From: Paraburkholderia youngii
GTDB lineage: Bacteria > Pseudomonadota > Gammaproteobacteria > Burkholderiales > Burkholderiaceae
Assembly (NCBI RefSeq): GCF_013366925.1
Contig: NZ_JAALDK010000001.1
Location: 2,115,089-2,179,088, forward strand
Direction: 5' to 3'
DNA: 64,000 nt
A program made the position numbers and the translations under genes. Below the pieces are notes generated by a model, which was not told the DNA's origin, did not search any database, and saw nothing but the letters and a program-made list of their open reading frames with translations. Position 1 is the stretch's first letter. Each line of letters starts with the position of its first letter. Shown in pieces: positions 9,550 through 16,369 of this stretch.

Positions 9550-9770
9550 GTCAACCGCTTTAAATCGGGATAAGCCCGTTTTGGACAGAGTGGCCGTTAC
9601 GAATCCTTCCTCAACGAAGCACTGACCGGGTTCAATCCATAACGATAGGGCGACTCAATGTCGCCATTCTTTCATCCTGCGCCAGCAGGAATATGCAATA
9701 GAAATCAAGATACCGGACACAGTCGTAAATAGTTGTCAAAACGCCCTTATCCCGATTTAAGGCGGTTGAC
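9550..9770. repeat. 34-bp near-perfect inverted repeats bounding a 221-bp element
   Basis: Bases 9550-9583 and the reverse complement of 9737-9770 agree at 31 of 34 positions. Both start gtcaaccgc and share the core ttaaatcgggataag. The arms enclose 153 bases. Size and symmetry suggest a miniature inverted-repeat element or the paired ends of a lost insertion. No clear target-site duplication flanks it, and there is no internal reading frame of note. Confidence 0.7.
9676..9736 (+). repeat. 61-bp inverted duplication, copy 1
   Basis: This segment matches the reverse complement of 11517-11577 at about 57 of 61 bases. It begins cctgcgccagcaggaatatg and ends agttgt, immediately next to the right arm of the 34-bp inverted repeat. 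The two copies flank the plus-strand lysozyme module in opposite orientations. Confidence 0.75.
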
Positions 9771-9902
9771 GGCTAAGCATCTTGGATGGTTTATTCGCGG
9801 GTGTGCTTCAACCTGAACCATAGCCCGTCGGACACTGGTGCCATTGTTACGCATGGTCGAGGTCTGATGGTCTGAGATCGACAATTAACCTATGGATGTC
9901 CA

Positions 9903-10373
9903 ATGTACGAAAGAATGCGCTCCGCAAAGGAGATCATTGAAGAAATGAAGGCTGGCTTTTCGGATATGTTCGAGGGATCAGATGGCCGGGAATGTCTTGG
10001 TTGTCGTATTACATTCAAGATATACAAAGGATTTACTGATATGCCTCACGCAATGACGACGAACAAGAAAACCGGAGAGTGGATTTCGATTAATGCGATC
10101 AGGGCTCTCCCAACTGGTTACGACATGACGCGGGCTTTAGGGCAAGACGACGAATGCCGCTGTCGCAATCGATCTGCGGGCCCGTTCGATGAACAGTTCA
10201 CGCTAAAAGACCACAACGGGCGCGCGCTACCCGAAACCCTTTATACGGTCCGTTTGCCATCGGGCGAACTGACGCACGGCGTTACAGATCACGCGGGGCG
10301 TACAGCCCGGTACAGGACACGCGGCGCGCAATCCATCGACATTTACATCGGTCATAGGGGGCGCAATGCCTGA
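9903..10373 (+). CDS. Effector-associated protein with Cys-rich N-module and transthyretin-like domain
   Basis: A 156-residue protein without signal peptide or membrane segment. The N-half carries a Cys pair (ECLGCRITF) and a second Cys pair (C-R-C-R-N), a possible metal- or disulfide-stabilised module. The C-half is a small beta domain (FTLKDHNGRALPETLYTV, then G-E-L-T-H-G-V-T-D-H-A-G-R-T) of the transthyretin-like type seen next to type VI secretion cargo. It is homologous to the broken gene at 8827..9490. Its stop overlaps the lysozyme start by eight bases, so it is probably an adaptor or loading partner for that lysozyme (inference). It begins the module effector-partner, lysozyme, exported protein. 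Confidence 0.7.
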   Translation: MYERMRSAKEIIEEMKAGFSDMFEGSDGRECLGCRITFKIYKGFTDMPHAMTTNKKTGEWISINAIRALPTGYDMTRALGQDDECRCRNRSAGPFDEQFTLKDHNGRALPETLYTVRLPSGELTHGVTDHAGRTARYRTRGAQSIDIYIGHRGRNA

Positions 10374-10950
10374 TGCGCTTGCAACAGTACTAACAAATAC
10401 AGACCCGAATTCGTGTGTTGACGTGCATTGCAGTAGGCACGGCAAACCCTGGCGTCTTTCGAATGATGGATTGGCGTTTATGGCCGTGTGTGAAAGTGGC
10501 GTTTTGAACGGAACTTATAAGGGCTTGCCCGTTGTTGATGGGATGATCCTTAAAGTCTATGTTGATAGCAAGGGATATCCTACAGTTGGATTCGGGCATA
10601 AGGTTCTTCCCTCAGATCATCTGCACGTTGGCGATGTGATTTCAGTGGAGCGTGCGCGACAACTCGCAAAAACAAATTTTGAAGAATGTGAGTCTGCCAT
10701 TAATCGCCGGATACGGGTTCCGTTGCTCCAGTATGAATATGATGCACTAGTAAGCATGGCTTTTAACGCCGGACCGGGACATGGAATTGCAGAGCTGGTT
10801 GACAAGGTCAACACCGCAGAATACGGTAAATTACCGGCCTATATTCGCGCGTATCGCGCGCGAGGAATTGAATGGAGGCGCGCACTTGAGGCACGACTTT
10901 TTGAAACAGGGAATTATGATGCACAGCACGGGAAAGGCATTGTCATATAG
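10366..10950 (+). CDS. T4-type (GH24) lysozyme-like protein, putative effector
   Basis: The 194 residues contain the phage-lysozyme core V-Y-V-D-S-K-G-Y-P-T-V-G-F-G-H (residues 64-78). D67 and T73 line up with T4 lysozyme Asp20 and Thr26. The residue at the exact T4 Glu11 position is Asp58; a Glu (E43 in CESGV) lies 15 residues earlier and may be the real acid if this subfamily has an insertion. A helical C-lobe follows (EYDALVSMAFNAGPG). It should cleave the MurNAc-GlcNAc bond of peptidoglycan. No signal peptide or holin is present, which fits a secreted effector better than a prophage lysis gene. It overlaps both neighbours. Confidence 0.78.
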   Translation: MPDALATVLTNTDPNSCVDVHCSRHGKPWRLSNDGLAFMAVCESGVLNGTYKGLPVVDGMILKVYVDSKGYPTVGFGHKVLPSDHLHVGDVISVERARQLAKTNFEECESAINRRIRVPLLQYEYDALVSMAFNAGPGHGIAELVDKVNTAEYGKLPAYIRAYRARGIEWRRALEARLFETGNYDAQHGKGIVI

Positions 10951-11374
10951 ACTTATCAAATGTTTTGTATTAGTAGTGGCTTTGGGCGGCTTTCATTCAA
11001 TATATGCCGACGAAGCTATAGATGATTCGAACTGTCTACAATATCTAGGCGGTGGTGGATTCGGAGACTTCGATTGTTACGAAGATCATGCCAGGAGCCT
11101 GGAGGCTGATAACAAGAAGGTTTCTAATGCAATTTTGGTCGCGCACGGCGTTTCCAGAACGAACAAGATCGAGTTGATCCGTTATATGCGAGTGCAAGAT
11201 GACGCTGTGAAAGCTTGCGATCTTGCGATTAAAATTGAATATCCGTCAGCAAAGGAAAGAGCAAAAAGAAATCACATAGAACTATATGATGTGATGGCGG
11301 CCCGTTGCCACTATTCAATTCGGAAGCAGCAAAACGAGTTCCTGCGCGACCTCGATTCGATCAAAACGGATTGA
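10916..11374 (+). CDS. Exported protein, candidate lysozyme-inhibiting immunity protein
   Basis: The 152 residues start inside the end of the lysozyme gene (35-base overlap). The N-terminus has a Sec signal (LIKCFVLVVALGGFHSIYA). The mature part is charged and helical with four Cys (DSNCLQYL, FDCYEDH, KACDLAI, ARCHYS). The pattern is loosely like the LprI/DUF1311 family, whose M. tuberculosis member inhibits lysozyme, but the match is by eye and weak. The ATG at 10916 is preferred over an upstream in-frame start at 10781 because it places the signal peptide at the N-terminus. Position right after a lysozyme gene supports an immunity role. Confidence 0.7.
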   Translation: MMHSTGKALSYRLIKCFVLVVALGGFHSIYADEAIDDSNCLQYLGGGGFGDFDCYEDHARSLEADNKKVSNAILVAHGVSRTNKIELIRYMRVQDDAVKACDLAIKIEYPSAKERAKRNHIELYDVMAARCHYSIRKQQNEFLRDLDSIKTD

Positions 11375-11401
11375 AGATCATATAGACGCACGTCAACCAT
11401 G

Positions 11402-11426
11402 CCCCCGCTTCGGCGGGGCTTTCATT
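11402..11426 (+). terminator. Rho-independent terminator after the lysozyme module
   Basis: GC-rich hairpin ccccgc-ttcg-gcgggg followed by tttcattt, 28 bases after the stop of the exported protein gene. It probably ends the three-gene effector transcript. Confidence 0.65.
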
Positions 11427-11516
11427 TGGGCGGTGCGTCGTGGCAGATCGCGCGCCGTGTCACGCGACGAACCGGCACCACCACTTCGCATAGGCCATGT
11501 CGCCGATGAACTCGAT

Positions 11517-11577
11517 ACAACTATTAACGACTGTGTCGGGTATCTCGATTTCAATTGCATATTCCTGCTGGCGCAGG
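11517..11577 (-). repeat. 61-bp inverted duplication, copy 2
   Basis: Reverse complement of the segment at 9676-9736 with about four mismatches. Its outer end abuts a poly-A run and a GC-rich hairpin at 11581-11607. Confidence 0.75.
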
Positions 11578-11580
11578 GCG

Positions 11581-11607
11581 AAAAAAAGGCGGCATTGCGC
11601 CGCCTTT
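11581..11607. terminator. GC-rich hairpin with flanking A and T runs
   Basis: Stem aaggcggc / gccgcctt with a short loop, a run of A on the left and ttta on the right. It could work as a terminator, better on the minus strand because the A run becomes a U tract there. Confidence 0.5.
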
Positions 11608-11918
11608 ATCGACAGGGATCGAAACTGGTTAGTGTTGCGTCCACGAAGCATCCATCGCCGCCAGTTTCGCGTTCACGCCTTCCGTAGCGTCAGCGAGAAT
11701 CGCAAATCATGTCATCCGTATGTCACTCTCCGTTCAAATCAGCGACTTCAAGCTGACTTCGTTCTGCCATCCCGACGACACATGACGCCGCGGGAAAATT
11801 CGACACAGAAAGATATAGTCGTCTAGACGTTGCGATGCCTTCACTCAACCGTCACAGTCGCTTTCTAGAATGAGACCCACACATGCCGGCAGTGTCCGGA
11901 TGCATCGAGGGAATACAG

Positions 11919-12833
11919 ATGGAAGCGATCCGGGAAGCTATTCGAATCGAACGTTTGAGCAAAACGTTCGGCAACGGCCGTAAAGCGCTCGACGAAATCG
12001 ATCTGCGCGTCGCGCCCGGTGAAATGGTCGCGCTGATCGGCGCGTCGGGCTCGGGAAAATCGACGTTGCTGCGGCATATCGCGGGCTTTACCGCGTCGGA
12101 CGCGCAGCCGTCGCAGATCGAGATTCTCGGCCGGCCGATCCAGCAGAACGGCCGCATCGTGCGTGAAGTACGCAGCATTCGCCGCGACATCGGCTTCGTG
12201 TTCCAGCAGTTCAATCTGGTGAACCGGCTGTCGGTCGAAACCAACGTGCTGATCGGCGCGCTCGCACGCCTGCCGTGGTGGCGGCGTCTCTCCGGCCGCT
12301 TCCCGCGGGCGGAGCGCGCGTTGTCGCTGGCCGCGCTGCACGAGGTCGGCATCGGCGAGCATGCGCGCGAGCGGGCCGCGAACCTGTCGGGCGGTCAGCA
12401 GCAACGGGCCGCGCTCGCGCGGGCGCTGGTGCAGCGCGCGCAAATCGTCCTCGCCGACGAGCCGATCGCGTCGCTCGATCCCGAGTCGTCGCGTCGCGTG
12501 ATGGACATGCTGCAAGCGCTGAACGTCGAGCATCGGATCACGGTGCTGGTGTCGCTGCACCAGGTCGATATCGCGATGCAGTACTGCCCGCGCACAGTCG
12601 CACTGCGTCGCGGCAAGGTGGTCTACGACGGCCCTTCCAATGCGCTGACGCCGGCGGTGCTAAAGAAACTCTACGGCGACGATGCGCGCGAACTGTTCGA
12701 CGACGCGACGCACGACGCCGACGACACTCACGACGCGCCCGACGCCCCCGACACCGCCGCCCCCGCGCGGCCGGACACCGGCCCCGCCGCCGCGCGCTAC
12801 GCGTTCGCGCTGAACGCCGCGCCGTCGAACTGA
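11919..12833 (+). CDS. phnC: Phosphonate/phosphite ABC transporter ATP-binding protein
   Basis: The 304-residue ATPase of a PhnCDE-type importer. Walker A is GASGSGKST (41-49), the Q-loop is at FQQ (95-97), the ABC signature is LSGGQ (156-160) and Walker B is IVLADEP with D180 and E181. The ATG at 11919 is used because a gaggga ribosome-binding site sits just upstream; an in-frame ATG at 11883 lacks one. The last ~45 residues are an Asp/Ala/Pro-rich extension beyond the usual PhnC length (D-D-A-T-H-D-A-D-D repeats), with no known role. It is first in the phnC-phnD-phnE order. Confidence 0.92.
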   Translation: MEAIREAIRIERLSKTFGNGRKALDEIDLRVAPGEMVALIGASGSGKSTLLRHIAGFTASDAQPSQIEILGRPIQQNGRIVREVRSIRRDIGFVFQQFNLVNRLSVETNVLIGALARLPWWRRLSGRFPRAERALSLAALHEVGIGEHARERAANLSGGQQQRAALARALVQRAQIVLADEPIASLDPESSRRVMDMLQALNVEHRITVLVSLHQVDIAMQYCPRTVALRRGKVVYDGPSNALTPAVLKKLYGDDARELFDDATHDADDTHDAPDAPDTAAPARPDTGPAAARYAFALNAAPSN

Positions 12834-12892
12834 AGCGCGCACGCCGTCGCGACCTCCTGATTCGCTCCATCCACTCAACCGGACCTCAACCG

Positions 12893-13870
12893 ATGAAACT
12901 CCTGCGCTCCCTGATCACGCTCGCGGCCGGCGCTGCCGCTTTTACCTGTGTCGCCGCGGCCCACGCCGAGGACATCAACCTCGGCATCATCTCGACCGAT
13001 TCGTCGGCGGTGCTCAAGCAACGCTGGGAACCGCTGATCGATGACATGAGGAAACAGACCGGCCTGGACGTGAAGGCATTCTTCGCGACCGACTACGCGG
13101 GCATCATCGAAGGCATGCGCTTCAACAAGGTGCAGGTCGGCTATTTCGGCAATGCGTCGGCGATCGAAGCCGTCGATCGTTCGAATGGCGAAGTATTTGC
13201 CAAAGTCGAGCACGCGGACGGCCAAAGCGGCTACTACTCGCTGCTGATCACCAATGTGAACAGCCGCTTCAAGACGCTCGACGACGTGTTCAAGGACACG
13301 AAGAGCGTCACGCTCGGCTTCGGCGATCCGAACTCGACCTCGGGCACGCTGGTGCCGGGCTACTACCTGTTCGCGAAGCACAACGCGCCGGTCAAAACGT
13401 CGTTCAAGAGCGTGCTGCCGTCGAGCCATGAGGCGAATCTTCTGGCCGTCGTCAACAACAAGATCGACATCGCGACCAACAACAGCGAGATGATGGACAC
13501 GCTGAAGCAACAGCATCCGGACAAGTACGCGCAGGTGCGTGTGCTGTGGACCTCGCCGCTGATTCCGTCGGACCCGCTGGTGTGGCGCAAGGATCTGCCT
13601 CAAGCGACGAAGGACAAGCTGCGCACATTCTTCCTGAACTACGCGAAGACCGGTCCGCACGAAAAAGCAGTGATGGCCGCCATCACCGGTTACAGCGGCT
13701 TCTCGGCATCGTCGGATCAGCAACTGCTGCCGATCCGCCAGATCGTGCTGTTCCAGCAGAAGCAGAAGATCGAGAGCGATACGCATCTGTCAGATAGCGA
13801 CCGCAAGACGCAATTGGCCGCGCTCGACGCGAAGCTGAGCGCGCTCGGCGCCGCACAGCAGAAGCAATGA
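12893..13870 (+). CDS. phnD: Phosphonate/phosphite ABC transporter periplasmic binding protein
   Basis: The 325-residue binding protein has a signal peptide ending AAHA before EDINLGIIS. PhnD-family features include [24 protein letters not shown], the [17 protein letters not shown] ligand loop and the N-N-S-E region near the hinge. It captures phosphonate, phosphite or a related anion in the periplasm and delivers it to PhnE. The gene follows phnC by 59 bases, and its stop overlaps the phnE start by ATGA. The frame is open far upstream, but the signal peptide fixes the ATG at 12893. No phosphonate-degrading genes are adjacent, so the ligand class is uncertain. Confidence 0.93.
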   Translation: MKLLRSLITLAAGAAAFTCVAAAHAEDINLGIISTDSSAVLKQRWEPLIDDMRKQTGLDVKAFFATDYAGIIEGMRFNKVQVGYFGNASAIEAVDRSNGEVFAKVEHADGQSGYYSLLITNVNSRFKTLDDVFKDTKSVTLGFGDPNSTSGTLVPGYYLFAKHNAPVKTSFKSVLPSSHEANLLAVVNNKIDIATNNSEMMDTLKQQHPDKYAQVRVLWTSPLIPSDPLVWRKDLPQATKDKLRTFFLNYAKTGPHEKAVMAAITGYSGFSASSDQQLLPIRQIVLFQQKQKIESDTHLSDSDRKTQLAALDAKLSALGAAQQKQ

Positions 13871-14706
13871 ACACGACCGATCTGATCGTGTCGCCGGCGC
13901 GCGCGAGCGAAGCGGCCGCCGCTCAGGCGGCGCAATCGAAAGATCGTGCCGGCAAGCGCAGCTGGTGGTCGTTGCTCGGTTGGATCGCGGTGCTTGCGGT
14001 GCTCGGCGGCGCGTGGCACGGCGCCGACATGCGTCCGCTCGATCTGCTCAGCGACTCCGCCAACATGGGCACGTTCGCGGCGGACTTCTTTCCGCCCGAC
14101 TTCACCGAGTGGCGCACCTACTTGCACGAGATGTACGTGACGCTGGCGGTCGCGATCTGGGGTACCGCGCTTTCGCTCGTCTGCGCGGTGCCTTTTGGAC
14201 TGATGTCCTCCCACAATCTCGCGCCGCAATGGCTTCTGCAACTGGTGCGCCGCCTGATGGACGCGTGCCGCGCGATCAATGAAATGGTCTTCGCGATGCT
14301 GTTCATCGTCGCGGTCGGCCTGGGGCCGTTCGCCGGCGTGCTCGCGCTGTGGGTACATACGACGGGCGTGCTCGCCAAGCTGTTCGCCGAAGCGGTCGAG
14401 GCAATCGATCCGCGCCCGGCCGAAGGCGTGCGCGCCACCGGCGCCACGCGCCTCGACGAAATCGTCTATGCGGTGCTGCCGCAAGTGCTGCCGCTGTGGA
14501 TCTCGTACGCGCTGTATCGCTTCGAGTCGAACGTGCGCTCGGCGATGGTGGTCGGCATGGTCGGCGCGGGCGGCATCGGGGTCGTGCTGTACGAGGCGAT
14601 CCGCTCGTTCAACTATGCGCAGACGGCCGCCGTGATGATCATGGTGATCGTCGTCGTGACGGTGATCGACCTCGGCTCGGCGTGGTTGCGTGAGCGGGTG
14701 ATCTGA
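13867..14706 (+). CDS. phnE: Phosphonate/phosphite ABC transporter permease
   Basis: A 279-residue inner-membrane permease of the binding-protein-dependent transport family. The EAA-type cytoplasmic loop is visible as [26 protein letters not shown], where it docks on PhnC. Several hydrophobic helices surround it (for example [18 protein letters not shown] at the N-terminus and [19 protein letters not shown] later). The start codon overlaps the phnD stop (ATGA). A strong terminator follows 38 bases after the stop, so the operon is phnCDE only. Confidence 0.93.
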   Translation: MNTTDLIVSPARASEAAAAQAAQSKDRAGKRSWWSLLGWIAVLAVLGGAWHGADMRPLDLLSDSANMGTFAADFFPPDFTEWRTYLHEMYVTLAVAIWGTALSLVCAVPFGLMSSHNLAPQWLLQLVRRLMDACRAINEMVFAMLFIVAVGLGPFAGVLALWVHTTGVLAKLFAEAVEAIDPRPAEGVRATGATRLDEIVYAVLPQVLPLWISYALYRFESNVRSAMVVGMVGAGGIGVVLYEAIRSFNYAQTAAVMIMVIVVVTVIDLGSAWLRERVI

Positions 14707-15029
14707 ACACCGTTGGAGCGCACCGCGCTTCAGTTCTGAAAGACAACGGGCAAAGCGTACGGCGCTTTGCCCGTTTTTCATTGTCTCCCCGGCTCAAATT
14801 TGCCTTCGAGTTGCCCGACAGCACACTTCCCCGGAAAGTCTTCCGCCAGCCAGCAACGCCTCGTCCCCTTTTCCGCGCCGGGCTCCTGGTGTATTTATGG
14901 AGGAGAGAAAGTACCTCGGACGATCCAATCGACCGTCGGCTACTGGTAAAGTCCTCTTCAGATATTGCGATTCTCGCAACGCGCGACGATCGTGTCGCTG
15001 CGGCGATGCCCTGCTCGGCCTTGGAACGT
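14707..15029. other. Intergenic region between the phn and efflux operons
   Basis: Apart from the phnE terminator, about 250 bases remain that should carry the efflux operon promoter. I saw no convincing operator and no gene; short open frames here are shadows. No regulator gene adjoins the efflux operon. Confidence 0.4.
14745..14779 (+). terminator. Strong Rho-independent terminator of phnCDE
   Basis: Stem aacgggcaaagcg / cgctttgcccgtt with a tacgg-type loop, ending in a T run. It is a near-perfect 13-bp stem. Confidence 0.9.
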
Positions 15030-15323
15030 ATGACAAACGTAGCTATGCGCGGCACCCAGCGTCTGGCGGTCATCGCCGCCCCGAGCCTGTTGCTGGCCGG
15101 GTGCGTGCTGCGCGGCGCGCCATCGTTCGAGATCTTCGGCGCGTACTTCCCTATCTGGCTGCTCGGCGGCGTAATAGGCCTGCTCGCGGCGCTGCTCGCC
15201 CATCGCCTGTTCGTTGCGACAGGCTGGGCATCGATCGTCCCGCTTCAGCTTTCCGTCTGCCTCGCGATCGGACTCACGGTCGCGGTGCTCGTCTGGCTTT
15301 CGGGCACGGGACACCTGCTATGA
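15030..15323 (+). CDS. ytcA: YtcA-like small lipoprotein of a tripartite efflux operon
   Basis: A 97-residue lipoprotein. The signal peptide ends in lipobox L-L-A-G-C, followed by VLRGAPSFEIFGAYFPIWLL and two membrane helices (LLGGVIGLLAALLAHRLF and LSVCLAIGLTVAVLVWLSG). This is the pattern of the YtcA family, which sits upstream of mdtNOP in E. coli. The start could be the ATG at 15030 or 15045; neither has a clear ribosome-binding site. The stop overlaps the mdtN-like start by ATGA. Its role in the pump is unknown even in E. coli. Confidence 0.82.
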   Translation: MTNVAMRGTQRLAVIAAPSLLLAGCVLRGAPSFEIFGAYFPIWLLGGVIGLLAALLAHRLFVATGWASIVPLQLSVCLAIGLTVAVLVWLSGTGHLL

Positions 15324-16369
15324 AAATGGCCGGCACATCGAGGGCTCCGCTCAAAGGCCGCCTGATCGCGGGCGCGATTATCCTGATCGGCCTTGCGGCC
15401 GCGTATTTCGCCTACGACCGCACGACGCGCTTCCCCTCCACCGACGACGCGACGATCGACGCCGACGTCGTGCATATCGCGACACCGGTCGGCGGACGCA
15501 TCGTCAGGCTTGCGGTGCAGGAAAACCAGCGGGTCGCACAAGGCGACCTGCTGTTCGAAATCGATCCCGTGCCGTACCGCCTCATCGTCGCGCAGGCGCG
15601 GGCCGATCTCGAGCTCGCGCGCGCAGCGCTCGAAACTCGTCGCAGGACGATCACGGGCGAGCGCGCCAACGCGGCGGTCGCCGGAGATCAGGCCAGCAAG
15701 GCGGCGCACACCTACGCGCTCGCGACGCGCAACGTGGAGCGCCTCGCGCCGCTGGCGGCGAAAGGCTACGTACCGGCCCAGCAACTCGATCAGGCGCAGG
15801 TTGCGCAGCACGAAGCCGGGCTGTCGCTCAGTCAGGCGCGCGAGCAGAAGCAGGCGAGCGCCCAGACGATCGGCGACGATGCCGATGCAATCGCCGCCGT
15901 GCACGCGCGCGAAGCCGCGCTCGCGCTCGCCCAGCACAATCTCGATGAAACCGTGGTGCGCGCGCCGCACAACGGCTACGTCACCGGCCTTTTCGTGCTG
16001 GCCGGTGAAACGGTCGCACCGAATCAGTCGATCTTCACCCTCGTCCACGCGGACGAATGGTTCGCTGTCGCGAACTTTCGCGAAGGCGCACTCTCACGGA
16101 TCGCGCCTGGCGATTGCGCGACCGTGTATTCGATGATCGACCGCAGCCAGCCGATTCACGGCAAGGTCGTCGGCATCAGCGCGGGGGTCTCCGATACGGA
16201 TCGGCTCAACCTGCCGCGCTCGCTGCCGCTGGTGCAGTCGTCGGTGAACTGGGTGCGAGTCGCGCAGCGCTTCCCGGTGCGCGTGCTGCTCGACGAACCG
16301 GCCGAGCGACTGGTGCGCGTCGGCGCGAGTGCGATCGTCGAGGTGAGGCATGGCGCGGCGTGCCGTTGA
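15320..16369 (+). CDS. mdtN: HlyD/EmrA-type membrane fusion protein (MdtN-like)
   Basis: The 349-residue periplasmic adaptor of a tripartite efflux system. An N-terminal membrane anchor (LIAGAIILIGLAAAYFAYDR) is followed by the biotinyl-lipoyl half-motif TDDATIDADVVHIATPVGGRI, a long alpha-hairpin (about residues 85-205), a second lipoyl half (DETVVRAPHNGYVTGLFVLAGETV) and a beta-barrel domain. The architecture matches EmrA and MdtN. Gene order ytcA, adaptor, FUSC protein, outer-membrane channel matches E. coli ytcA-mdtNOP. The substrate is unknown; MdtNOP-type pumps are linked to sulfa drugs and dyes in E. coli. Confidence 0.9.
   Translation: MKMAGTSRAPLKGRLIAGAIILIGLAAAYFAYDRTTRFPSTDDATIDADVVHIATPVGGRIVRLAVQENQRVAQGDLLFEIDPVPYRLIVAQARADLELARAALETRRRTITGERANAAVAGDQASKAAHTYALATRNVERLAPLAAKGYVPAQQLDQAQVAQHEAGLSLSQAREQKQASAQTIGDDADAIAAVHAREAALALAQHNLDETVVRAPHNGYVTGLFVLAGETVAPNQSIFTLVHADEWFAVANFREGALSRIAPGDCATVYSMIDRSQPIHGKVVGISAGVSDTDRLNLPRSLPLVQSSVNWVRVAQRFPVRVLLDEPAERLVRVGASAIVEVRHGAACR

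Larger units (their letters stand above)
9491..9902. other. Divergent intergenic region between the two effector modules
   Basis: About 410 bases with no convincing gene. The region holds the 34-bp inverted repeat pair and one copy of the 61-bp duplication described separately, and must contain the promoters of both divergent modules. The composition is visibly AT-richer than the chromosomal genes on either side of the island. Confidence 0.55.
11375..11918. other. Intergenic region at the right edge of the island
   Basis: This stretch contains two hairpins, the second 61-bp repeat copy and the promoter region of the phn operon. Short reading frames exist on both strands, such as one from 11497 on the plus strand with a hydrophobic stretch LLTTVSGISISIAYS, but none has convincing support. 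It may be a decayed small membrane gene. Confidence 0.4.

Noticed and set aside
7719..11374. Interpretation of the island as a prophage lysis region
   Set aside because: There are no holin, spanin, structural or integrase genes; each hydrolase is coupled to an exported partner instead.
14781..15029. Upstream extension of the YtcA-like frame
   Set aside because: It would bury the lipoprotein signal behind ~80 non-conserved residues and begin within the phnE terminator region.
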